Shown: piece after piece, positions 10,501-17,705 of the stretch
Numbering within the stretch: the stretch's first letter is position 1
Layout of the letters: every line of letters begins with the position of its first letter
Assembly (NCBI GenBank): GCA_965262605.1
Contig: CBDHFN010000003.1
Coordinates: forward strand, 1 to 64,000
DNA length: 64,000 nt
From: CBDHFN01 sp965262605
GTDB lineage: Bacteria; Pseudomonadota; Alphaproteobacteria; JASGCL01
Direction of reading: 5' to 3'
Program-made: the position numbers and the translations under genes
Notes under the pieces: model-generated
What the model saw: only the letters and a program-made list of their open reading frames with translations
Database searches by the model: none
Told to the model about the DNA's origin: nothing

Positions 10501-12124
10501 CAATCGGCGGATTGGTGACTTGGGCAAAATTTTGCCGAAAAAAATGATGCAAACCGCGGTAAACTCCCGCCAAAACTGCCAAAGGCGAATCATCGCCCAT
10601 GGATCCCGTGGCTTCTTTACCTTCCAGCGCCATGGGTTGCAAAATTAATTCGCAATCTTCCATTGTCCAACCCGCAATTAATTGCCGATTAATTAAATCT
10701 GTTTTGGTTATTTTGGGCGCAGGTTTCGTGGCGGGTAATTCTTTGATATTATGAATTTGTTTAATCCAATCAGCATAAGGATTTGCACCAGCAACCATAG
10801 ATTTTAATTCTTTATCATGATAAAATTTACCTTTGGCAAGGTTAATGCCAATCATCTGCCCCGGTCCGACTTTACCGCGCATACGCAAATCACTTTCGCG
10901 ATATTTCACCATGCCCGTTTCCGAACCGACAACTAATAAATCATCATTCGTAATTGCATATCGTAATGGGCGCAAGCCGTTTCGGTCTAAACAAGCCAGC
11001 ACCCAATTACCGCCGACCGCGCAAATTGCCGCAGGACCGTCCCATGGTTCCCAAGACGAATGGGCATAGCGATAAAATGCTTTGAGATTCGTTGCCATAT
11101 CGGCGGCTTCTTCCCATGCTTCGGGCATTAATAATGATTTAATTTCGGGCAAATCGCGGCGCGAATGCAAGTTAATTTCAAAAACATTATCTAACGCCCC
11201 TGAATCGGAGACATTGGGCATGATAATCGGTAAAATATCCTTCATATTGCCAAATTTATCGTCTTCAAGTCGTTGTTCGCGGTTGCGCATCCAATTAATA
11301 TTGGCGGATAAGGTATTAATTTCGCCGTTATGCGCAATGACGCGAAAGGGTTGCGCCAACGCCCAGCTTGGAAAAGTATTCGTGGAATAGCGTTGATGAT
11401 ACACCACGAAATTTGAAATAAACCGCGCATCGCATAAATCAGGATAAAAAATATCCAATTGTTCGGCTAAAAACAACCCTTTATAAATGATGGAACGGCT
11501 TGAAAAAGAACAAATATAGGCTTCTAGCAAGTTTTCTTCAAGGAATTTTTTTTCAATTTTACGCCGTATGACATATAATTCGGTTTCAAATTCCTCTTCG
11601 GTAAGGTTTTTCGTGTTGTTAATTAAGATTTGTTCAATTTCTGGGCGGGTAGAATTGGCTTTATCGCCGATGACGCCCGTGTTAATCGGCACTTGGCGCC
11701 AACCATAAATTTGATAGCCTTTGCGAATAATTTCAGATTCAATAATGACGCGGGTGCGCTCTTGGGCATCTAAATTAGTGCGTGGTAAAAATACCATGCC
11801 AATCGCAAATTTATTATTGGGCTGTTCAATACCCAACGATTTAATATAATCCATAAAAAATTCTTGGGGAATTGCCAAATGAATGCCCGCCCCATCGCCA
11901 GTTTTACCATCGGCATCAACCGCGCCCCTGTGCCATAATGCTTTAAGCGCATCAATGCCATATTGCACGACCGCGCGGGTGGCGTGCCCCTTGATATTCG
12001 CAATTAAACCAACCCCGCACGCCGATTTCTCATATTGCGGTAAATACATGCCATTTTTTGCCAAATTTTGGGCATCTTGGTAAATATTGCCAAAATTTTC
12101 TGTGTTTAATGGTTTGTTTTTCAT
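7589..12124 (-). CDS. gltB: Glutamate synthase (NADPH) large subunit
   Basis: GltB makes two glutamates from glutamine and 2-oxoglutarate together with GltD. The 1511 residues match the family. A 35-residue propeptide precedes the nucleophile Cys36 in SACGVGLIANIKG (class II amidotransferase domain, about 36-430). The central domain is followed by the FMN barrel with GEGGEDSERYKP and SGHSGGTGASP. The 3Fe-4S motif is in CHSNTCPVGVC (about 1130), and the C-terminal beta-helix GXXGXXXG domain carries GGSVVIRPTA and GNTCLYGAT. It follows the methylase gene by 1 base. The intact pair gltB/gltD implies GS-GOGAT ammonia assimilation. Confidence 0.98.
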   Translation of the reverse strand: MKNKPLNTENFGNIYQDAQNLAKNGMYLPQYEKSACGVGLIANIKGHATRAVVQYGIDALKALWHRGAVDADGKTGDGAGIHLAIPQEFFMDYIKSLGIEQPNNKFAIGMVFLPRTNLDAQERTRVIIESEIIRKGYQIYGWRQVPINTGVIGDKANSTRPEIEQILINNTKNLTEEEFETELYVIRRKIEKKFLEENLLEAYICSFSSRSIIYKGLFLAEQLDIFYPDLCDARFISNFVVYHQRYSTNTFPSWALAQPFRVIAHNGEINTLSANINWMRNREQRLEDDKFGNMKDILPIIMPNVSDSGALDNVFEINLHSRRDLPEIKSLLMPEAWEEAADMATNLKAFYRYAHSSWEPWDGPAAICAVGGNWVLACLDRNGLRPLRYAITNDDLLVVGSETGMVKYRESDLRMRGKVGPGQMIGINLAKGKFYHDKELKSMVAGANPYADWIKQIHNIKELPATKPAPKITKTDLINRQLIAGWTMEDCELILQPMALEGKEATGSMGDDSPLAVLAGVYRGLHHFFRQNFAQVTNPPIDSLRERHVMSLATRLNNMGNSLAAKGQLDFMELQSPILMDDEYAKLRQWMGKDAIEIQCLYNPANPNGLRQAILEISENAFEAALAKNPYIILDNTQIPEACGLYPVPMILAAAAVHTRLSKEGLRSYTSINIRCDDALDVHHFAVLIGVGATTINPNLAVATIIDRHERGLLGKISVERALDNYKKSLDDGLLKIMSKMGISIISSYRGGYIFEAIGLSRALVNEFFPGLISRISGLGITGLQQLLKNHYETIEQYSGTLPIGGFYRYRKSAESHAWEAESIHMLQSAVTRDSYALFRKYSQMIYDLPAIHIRDLLKFKPSGANVKVEEVESITDIRKRLISPGISLGALSPIAHETLSIAMNRIGAKSDSGEGGEDSERYKPRANGDNACSAIKQIASGRFGVTAEYLNNCDEIEIKMAQGAKPGEGGQLPGFKVSAIIAKLRHSTEGVTLISPPPHHDIYSIEDLAQLIYDLKQINPEARVCVKLVARSGIGTIAAGVVKAKADAILISGHSGGTGASPQSSIKYAGLPWELGLAEAHQVLCLNNLRDKVVLRTDGGIKTGRDVVIAAILGAEEYGIGTASLIAMGCLMVRQCHSNTCPVGVCTQDPKLLEKFNGTPEKVVNLFSFIATEVREILAHLGFKYLHDIIGRTELLQQVVRNHETEQYLDSLDLNPLLAKAHNNIDFAKKSRVFRNELPKNLDDKIIADAHKLFTTREKCHLEYNIVNTDRAIGTKLASSITRQYGMNALQPKHIELKLRGTAGQSLGAFIVGGMHIELIGEANDYVAKGLSGGSVVIRPTATSTLLTYENSIIGNTCLYGATKGYLFAAGQAGERFAVRNSGAISVVEGCGSNGCEYMTGGEVMILGRIGYNFAAGMTGGIAFILDNKQKLGKKINRQCVDYYDLSTPYWQNHAKSLLELHIQATNSNWGKSLLANWQTTMTQIKMVVPFEVLHKLPHPVIVENSAKLA

Positions 12125-12125
12125 G

Positions 12126-13625
12126 CTATTCTCCTATGGTAAGTAATTTTTTTACTTTACCCGGCTGGGCAAAGCTCATGGTGCCGTTCATGGCAAAAGA
12201 TTGGAAATATCGTTTAACCGCGGGCATGGTGATTTGATTGAAAATGCTTTTGGCTAAGCGGTAATCGTCAAACGCCATAAAACATTGTAATGATTGATTG
12301 GCTTGAAATTTACCATCAAATAATTGCGGATTAAATTCATTCGCGCCATATGCTTGCCAAATTATTTTATATGGTTGAAAATTATATTTGCCAACCCCCA
12401 GCAAAGCCCACCAATGATTGCGCCTTATCATATTTTGAATAATAACGCCCTTGCGGTTTTTTAAAACGCCTTGATGCTTTTGATAAAAATTATAACAAAG
12501 TGGATATTCGGCAAGCTGCTCCATAGAAATTACTTTGCCATTTTTTTGATACGGCAAAAATACCCATTTTTCTTCGTTTAATTCAGGTGCCTTAAAATTT
12601 TCTTTGGTTAATAACGGATATAAATATTTTTTGGGAATCGGCACATTTTGAATTTTTTCATTGGACATTAAATAATAATCGTCATTGGCGTGCAAAGATT
12701 TTTTATTGAAAAAATATAAATAATTGGCACCACAAGTATTTAACCCTTGGCGTGGCATCGCCGATTTTGGAATATGAATCGCATTCATGACATTTTTATC
12801 GTGAAAATAATGCAACGCATCACCATGTTTATTAAGCGGGTTTAAATATTGTATTTCGTAATTATCTTGGCTGGTTTTAATAAAGGCTTTAATGGGGTAA
12901 ATTTGTGTTTTATTATTTTGAAAATAATAAAATCCGCATCGGGTATTAATACCTTTAAATGGGGAAAAACCGCCAAAATCATGAATTTCCATTAAGCAAT
13001 AATCGCCTTGATTGCCATGAAATTCGCGAAATTTTTGTTGCGCGCCATCATTATAAATCAGCGATAAAGGCGCGAAAAAATACGCCTTGCCATTGGGTTT
13101 ACAATGCGATTGTATAGATTTTTGCATGATTAAAGCCGCAATATCAATGCGCGATTTCCCCATTAACATATCGCGGCGATTTTTAATTAAATCATGGTCA
13201 AAATACACTGATTTTAAAATTTCTTTGTAATTATTAGGTAAATCATTAAAATTAAGCCATGGCGGGTTGCTTAGAATAATATCAAATTTTTTATCGTGAA
13301 AATTGCAAATAAAATCTTGGTGCCAAAAATTTTCGCGCGGTAAATTTATATTATAAATCTGGTGAAATTTAACGAATGTTTTGGCGAATAATTCGCCGTC
13401 TAATTCCACGCCAAACAAGCGATTAATCGGTAAATTTTCCAATCGCACCCCTTGGTTTAGGGCAACCTGCACGAGTGCTTGCAAAAGATTACCCTCGCCC
13501 ATGGTTGGGTCAAATACTGACGCGCCATTAAGCCAATCTTTGGCAATATCATATTTTAAGACAAATTCCATGGCGCAATCCAAAGGAGTCATTATTTGCC
13601 CAATTTTATGATTGATATTTTGCAT
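12126..13625 (-). CDS. Putative N6-adenine DNA methyltransferase lodged between gltD and gltB
   Basis: This 499-residue protein is probably a SAM-dependent DNA adenine methyltransferase. The SAM-binding motif I is FDPTMGEGNLLQA (38-50), an acidic GVELDGELF at 72-80 would bind ribose, and the catalytic motif IV is SNPPW at 119-123, the N6-adenine/amino-methylase signature. A substantial C-terminal part (about 260-499) could be the target-recognition region. The architecture resembles Eco57I/TaqI-type gamma-class enzymes, but no nuclease or specificity gene is nearby, so it looks solitary. It is packed with 5 and 1 bases of spacing between gltD and gltB, so it must be transcribed with them. Methylation of another substrate cannot be excluded. 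Confidence 0.72.
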   Translation of the reverse strand: MQNINHKIGQIMTPLDCAMEFVLKYDIAKDWLNGASVFDPTMGEGNLLQALVQVALNQGVRLENLPINRLFGVELDGELFAKTFVKFHQIYNINLPRENFWHQDFICNFHDKKFDIILSNPPWLNFNDLPNNYKEILKSVYFDHDLIKNRRDMLMGKSRIDIAALIMQKSIQSHCKPNGKAYFFAPLSLIYNDGAQQKFREFHGNQGDYCLMEIHDFGGFSPFKGINTRCGFYYFQNNKTQIYPIKAFIKTSQDNYEIQYLNPLNKHGDALHYFHDKNVMNAIHIPKSAMPRQGLNTCGANYLYFFNKKSLHANDDYYLMSNEKIQNVPIPKKYLYPLLTKENFKAPELNEEKWVFLPYQKNGKVISMEQLAEYPLCYNFYQKHQGVLKNRKGVIIQNMIRRNHWWALLGVGKYNFQPYKIIWQAYGANEFNPQLFDGKFQANQSLQCFMAFDDYRLAKSIFNQITMPAVKRYFQSFAMNGTMSFAQPGKVKKLLTIGE

Positions 13626-13630
13626 GGTAT

Positions 13631-15061
13631 TTACGCAACCCTTGCCGCTGTTTGCAAGGCTTGATTAATGTATTTTTTAATGCCCAAGGCGGCATTTTTG
13701 CCATCTTTTATGCCCCAAACAACCAATGAAGCCCCGCGCACAATATCACCCGCGGCAAATACGCCCGATAAATTTGTTGCGCCCGCGCTGTTTTTAACGG
13801 CAATTGTGCCATTTTTATTAACGGCTAATTCAGGTTGATTAAATAAACGCGGCATATCTTCGGCTTCAAAGCCTAACGCCATAATAACTTTATCGCACGC
13901 AATAGTTCGTTCAGACCCCTCAATCGCGACAACCGATTGACGACCATCAGCGGAATCGCTTGTCAAGCGCATATTGGTAATTTCAATGGAGTTTACTTTA
14001 TCAACCCCCAAAAATTTCACGGGCGCGCTTAACCAAATAAATTCTACGCCTTCGTCCATAGCATTTTGCACTTCGCGGTCGGAACCGGGCATGTTTTCGC
14101 GATCGCGCCGATAAAGGCAGATAACTTTTTTCGCGCCTTGGCGAATGGCGGTGCGCACGCAATCCATCGCCGTATCACCACCGCCAACAACCACAATATT
14201 TTGTCCTTTGGCATTTAGTGATTCATTAGGGGCAATTTTATCGCCTAAATTATCGCGATTAGCTTGCACCAAAAAATCAAGGGCTTGGATAATATTTTTT
14301 AAATTATGCCCCGCCACATCCGATTCGCGTTTTTTATACACGCCAGTTGCAATTAATACGGCGGAATATTCAAGGCGCAATTTTTGAAAATCATCGCCAA
14401 TATCATGATTAAGTTGAAATTTTACCCCCGAATCCCTAAGCCATTGGGTGCGTTTTGCGATAATTTCTTTGTCTAGTTTGAAATTAGGAATGCCATAAAT
14501 CATTAAACCACCCACGCGGTCGTATTTATCATAAACCACGACTTGAAAGCCAAATTTGCGTAAATCCGCCGCCGCCGCAAGCCCCGCAGGACCCGCGCCA
14601 ATGATAGCGATTTTTTCTTTGCGTTCATTTTGGGGTTTTATCGGTTTTACCCAACCTTGTGCCCATGCGGTATCGGTAATATATTTTTCCACCGAACCAA
14701 TGGTAATATAGCCATGCCCCGATTGTTCTATGACGCAATTTCCTTCGCATAATCGGTCTTGGGGGCAAATGCGCCCGCAAACTTCGGGAAAAACATTGGT
14801 TTGCGATGATAATTCATATGCTTCTTGTAAGCGACCTTCGGCGGTAAGCATCAGCCAATCAGGGATATTATTCGCCAAAGGGCAATGAATTTGACAAAAT
14901 GGCACACCGCATTGTTCGCACCGACCCGCTTGTTCGGCGGCAGTTTTATCGTCATATTTTTCCGATATTTCATGGTAATTTTTTTTGCGCTCAAGGGCGG
15001 AAGCCTTCATCGGCAATAATTGCTGGCGATTAACGAATTGAGTCATTTTAGCGGTAGTCAT
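13631..15061 (-). CDS. gltD: Glutamate synthase (NADPH) small subunit
   Basis: GltD is the FAD/NADPH and Fe-S subunit that passes electrons to GltB. The N-terminal cysteine clusters CEQCGVPFCQIHCP and CGRICPQDRLCEGNC hold two 4Fe-4S centres. GAGPAGLAAAADLRKFG is the FAD Rossmann motif and VVVGGGDTAMDC the NADPH one. I place the start at 15061 (MTTAKMTQFVNRQQ, 476 residues), preceded by AAGGAAAAATT; an in-frame start 51 bases upstream adds residues not seen in the family. It is the first gene of the gltD-methylase-gltB-DUF3108 unit. Confidence 0.97.
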   Translation of the reverse strand: MTTAKMTQFVNRQQLLPMKASALERKKNYHEISEKYDDKTAAEQAGRCEQCGVPFCQIHCPLANNIPDWLMLTAEGRLQEAYELSSQTNVFPEVCGRICPQDRLCEGNCVIEQSGHGYITIGSVEKYITDTAWAQGWVKPIKPQNERKEKIAIIGAGPAGLAAAADLRKFGFQVVVYDKYDRVGGLMIYGIPNFKLDKEIIAKRTQWLRDSGVKFQLNHDIGDDFQKLRLEYSAVLIATGVYKKRESDVAGHNLKNIIQALDFLVQANRDNLGDKIAPNESLNAKGQNIVVVGGGDTAMDCVRTAIRQGAKKVICLYRRDRENMPGSDREVQNAMDEGVEFIWLSAPVKFLGVDKVNSIEITNMRLTSDSADGRQSVVAIEGSERTIACDKVIMALGFEAEDMPRLFNQPELAVNKNGTIAVKNSAGATNLSGVFAAGDIVRGASLVVWGIKDGKNAALGIKKYINQALQTAARVA

Positions 15062-15211
15062 AATTTTTCCTTTTTGATGATTCGTGCATTCACCATAATA
15101 AATAAATTGCAAAAATCTAGATAAAAAGTGATTTATTTCAATTTAATTGACAAAAAAAATTTGTTTAAGGCAGAAAAATAACTTTTTTTAAACTAATATA
15201 AAATTATTATC

Positions 15212-15233
15212 AATATAGTTGACAAACTATATT
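15212..15233. other. Perfect 9-bp stem hairpin across the end of the DUF1285-SdhE gene
   Basis: AATATAGTT and AACTATATT pair perfectly around a GACA loop and include the stop codon of the upstream gene. It is AU-rich and no clean T-run follows on the minus strand, so it is at best a weak intrinsic terminator or 3' end stabiliser for the hfq operon. Confidence 0.35.
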
Positions 15234-15982
15234 AATGCCCGCATTTGCAAAGCCTGAAATTCGCTGGTGGGGATTTGCGCCACTAAAATATCATAAATTT
15301 CTTGCTCATCGCGTTTTAAAAATTCGCTTAATAATTGCAATTCTGCTAAGGACATCGCCGATAAATGCGCAATAAAAACTTGATTCATCATTAAATCAAT
15401 TTCTTTGGTGCCACGATGCTGGGCGCGAAAGGTAATTTTTTTAATGGTTTTTTGATAATTATCATCAGGGCAATCTTCGCGACCACAAAAAAATTTTTGT
15501 CCATTGGAATATATAAAATATTCGCCGTTTTCGCCCTTTGCATGGGCGACTAAATCATAAAAAACATTGCGGTTGCATCGCAACCATAAATTATCGCGCA
15601 CCCGCACCAAAGGCTTGGGTTCATCGTGGTTATTTAATAAAATAAAAGGCTGCTCGGCGGTAATTTCAACCCAAAAATCTAAATTCGTGCGAATTAAAAT
15701 TTTTTCATCGCTTATATCGGCTTCTACGCCGATAAATGGCGTATCTTCAACGATTATTTTACCCTTTTCAAAGGGCGTTGCCAAAAAATAATCGTTGGCT
15801 TCGCGAATCAGGCAAACCGCAAATAATTGCGCTAATTTTAAGCGTCCAATCGGGGAATTTTGATAATACCATTGCCCATTTTTATCAATTTTAATGGCAA
15901 AATCACCACAAACTGGCGGGTATGAAACACCACTTAACCCCTTGCCCAAAGCCATTAATGAGGCAAAATCGGGCTTTGCCAT
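15227..15982 (-). CDS. DUF1285 protein fused to an SdhE (succinate dehydrogenase FAD-assembly) domain
   Basis: The protein has two parts in one open frame of 251 residues. Residues about 22-168 match the DUF1285 pattern (CGDFAIKIDKNGQWYYQNSP, TPFEKGKIIVEDTPFIGVE, IRTNLDFWVEI). DUF1285 has no established role. Residues about 176-240 match SdhE/Sdh5, a small factor that helps attach FAD covalently to succinate dehydrogenase flavoproteins. The invariant core RGTKEID (190-196) is present, followed by the helices IAHLSAMSLAELQLLSEFLKR and EQEIYDILV. SdhE is normally a free protein of about 90 residues. The start overlaps the hfq stop as TAATG, so both are coupled. The SdhE call rests on motif reading; I am fairly confident. 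Confidence 0.78.
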   Translation of the reverse strand: MAKPDFASLMALGKGLSGVSYPPVCGDFAIKIDKNGQWYYQNSPIGRLKLAQLFAVCLIREANDYFLATPFEKGKIIVEDTPFIGVEADISDEKILIRTNLDFWVEITAEQPFILLNNHDEPKPLVRVRDNLWLRCNRNVFYDLVAHAKGENGEYFIYSNGQKFFCGREDCPDDNYQKTIKKITFRAQHRGTKEIDLMMNQVFIAHLSAMSLAELQLLSEFLKRDEQEIYDILVAQIPTSEFQALQMRALI

Positions 15983-16224
15983 TACGAATCACAATCATCA
16001 TCATCGTCTAAATTTAAATTTTCGGTGGGCATGATGGTTGAAATTGCATGTTTATAGACTAATTGCGATTGACCATCGCGTTTTAGCAAAATACTGAAAT
16101 TATCAAACCAAGTAACATTACCTTGAAGCTTGACCCCATTCACTAAGAAAATAGTAACTGCCACCTTTAATTTTCGTGCTTGATTTAAAAATAAATCTTG
16201 CAAATTTTTCTTCTCCTGCGCCAT
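15982..16224 (-). CDS. hfq: RNA chaperone Hfq
   Basis: Hfq is the hexameric Sm-like protein that pairs small RNAs with mRNAs. The 80 residues contain Sm1 ([21 protein letters not shown]) and the Sm2 signature YKHAIST, with the usual N-terminal [11 protein letters not shown] that forms the proximal face. The C-terminus is short and strongly acidic (DDDDDCDS), typical of compact alphaproteobacterial Hfq with an acidic tip. It is upstream of and coupled to the DUF1285-SdhE gene by a TAATG overlap. In many alphaproteobacteria hfq sits beside hflX, which is not here. Confidence 0.97.
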   Translation of the reverse strand: MAQEKKNLQDLFLNQARKLKVAVTIFLVNGVKLQGNVTWFDNFSILLKRDGQSQLVYKHAISTIMPTENLNLDDDDDCDS

Positions 16225-16559
16225 AATATTCCTTTTGTTGATTGGTTTTTTTAATGTAATTTTCGGCGATAAGTTTATAAAACTGATTCTTTTATCATTT
16301 GCAAGTATTATTTTAATTTTATGGTAATTTATTTATACGCCATGATTACTGATTAAAATTAGGGAATAAAATTTTACTTGCATTTTAAACAATTATGATG
16401 GCGTAGCATGAAGGAATAGCAACGCGGCGCGGAAATAAGGATTAATGCAACAAACTAAAAATACTGATTTTTTAGAAAAAACTCAAAATAAACCCAAAAT
16501 AGCATTTTAAGCTTTACTTTGTGAAAGAATCTTTTTATTTTTATTTTGAGGAGTAAAAT
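16225..16559. other. Intergenic region between hfq and the SIR2-HerA module
   Basis: These 335 bases separate divergent genes and must hold both promoters. They are very AT-rich, apart from a short GC-rich patch (GCAACGCGGCGCGG near 16420). The left direct repeat listed separately lies at 16444. The ribosome site TGAGGAG sits just before 16560. I see no open frame of note and no RNA gene. Confidence 0.5.
16444..16457 (+). repeat. Left 14-bp direct repeat flanking the SIR2-HerA module
   Basis: AATGCAACAAACTA is identical to 19399-19412, placing the two defence genes between direct repeats 2.95 kb apart. The same word (15 bp TTAATGCAACAAACT from 16442) occurs inverted at 31020-31034, in the arm of a repeat element. 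This could be an insertion footprint or a recombination site. It has no tRNA or integrase beside it. Confidence 0.5.
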
Positions 16560-17705
16560 ATGGCAGAAAATTTAATTTGGGATTTAAAGCATTCCAATTC
16601 TGAAGACAACGAGCAAAATAAAAAAAAATTACAGAATTTTTTATTAGCCAAGAATCTTGTTTGCTTGCTGGGTAGTGGCGCGTCTTTTGGGAAATTTAAA
16701 AATGATACCCAAAATACATTTCCAAGCATGGGTGAATTATTGGAAGCTATTAAAAGTAAAACCGAATTACTTGAAAATTTTAATAAAATTGCAGTTAAAG
16801 AGAAAAAGTTAAATGATGAAAAAAATCTTGAAGTTTTATTATCAAAAATCTCCCAATTATCGGTTCATGATGATATTAAAAAGGAAGTTGAAAATTATAT
16901 TAATGAAGTAAAATGTTTAATCACAACAATGTGCACTAAAACTATAAATTTTGAAGGTGAATCTAAAGAAATTCCACCCCACCTTGAATTTTTACGCAAA
17001 TTACATAAACGCGGCAGTGGCAAAGATCGGTTGAAAATTTTCACCACAAATTATGATACATTAATTGAGCAAGCCGCCGCCGAACAAAATATCGTGATTA
17101 TTGATGGTTTTTCTTTTACCAGCCCACGAAAATTTTCACCCCGAAATTTTAAATATGATATTATTCAAACCGAATCCAATTACCAAAAAAATCAACCGAT
17201 TTATAATTTAATAAAATTATATAAAATACATGGTTCAGTTAATTGGCAAGAAGAAAATCATGAAATAATTCAAAAAGAAAATCCCAATAAACCATGTATA
17301 ATATACCCATCTTCCACAAAATATCAATTATCTTATCAAAAACCATATTTTGAAATGATGAGCCAGTTTAATAATGCAATGGCGACCGAAGAAACTTGTT
17401 TATTGGTAATTGGATTTAGTTTTAGTGATGACCATATTTTCAGTGCGATTAAAAATGCCTTAACTCAAGACACAACATTTAAAATGATTATTGTCGCGCC
17501 AGATTTAATAAAATCAGATAAAGAAGAAAAATATCCAAATTTATCAAAATTAAAAAAAATTGCCTTAAAAAATGAGCAATTATTTCTAATTAATGCAACA
17601 TTTAAGCAATTTGCAAATGCAATTCCCAAATTTAATGATGCGGATACCGAATCACAAAAACTTGAACTTATATCAAAAATTTTAGACGCAAAAAATGACA
17701 AATAA
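16560..17705 (+). CDS. SIR2-family NADase, effector of a SIR2-HerA defence module
   Basis: The 381 residues carry the SIR2_2-type nucleotide site: GSGAS at 38-42, TTNYD at 162-166 and the catalytic His in KIHGSVNW (His224). Bacterial SIR2 proteins of this kind cleave NAD+ during phage infection and stop the host. The next gene overlaps the end by 11 bases and encodes a HerA-like ATPase. That is the arrangement of the Nezha (SIR2-HerA) system, in which both proteins form one large complex. A strong ribosome site (GAGG) precedes ATG 16560. The codons and composition are more AT-rich than the core genes around it, which suggests acquisition. The phage trigger cannot be inferred. Confidence 0.88.
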   Translation: MAENLIWDLKHSNSEDNEQNKKKLQNFLLAKNLVCLLGSGASFGKFKNDTQNTFPSMGELLEAIKSKTELLENFNKIAVKEKKLNDEKNLEVLLSKISQLSVHDDIKKEVENYINEVKCLITTMCTKTINFEGESKEIPPHLEFLRKLHKRGSGKDRLKIFTTNYDTLIEQAAAEQNIVIIDGFSFTSPRKFSPRNFKYDIIQTESNYQKNQPIYNLIKLYKIHGSVNWQEENHEIIQKENPNKPCIIYPSSTKYQLSYQKPYFEMMSQFNNAMATEETCLLVIGFSFSDDHIFSAIKNALTQDTTFKMIIVAPDLIKSDKEEKYPNLSKLKKIALKNEQLFLINATFKQFANAIPKFNDADTESQKLELISKILDAKNDK

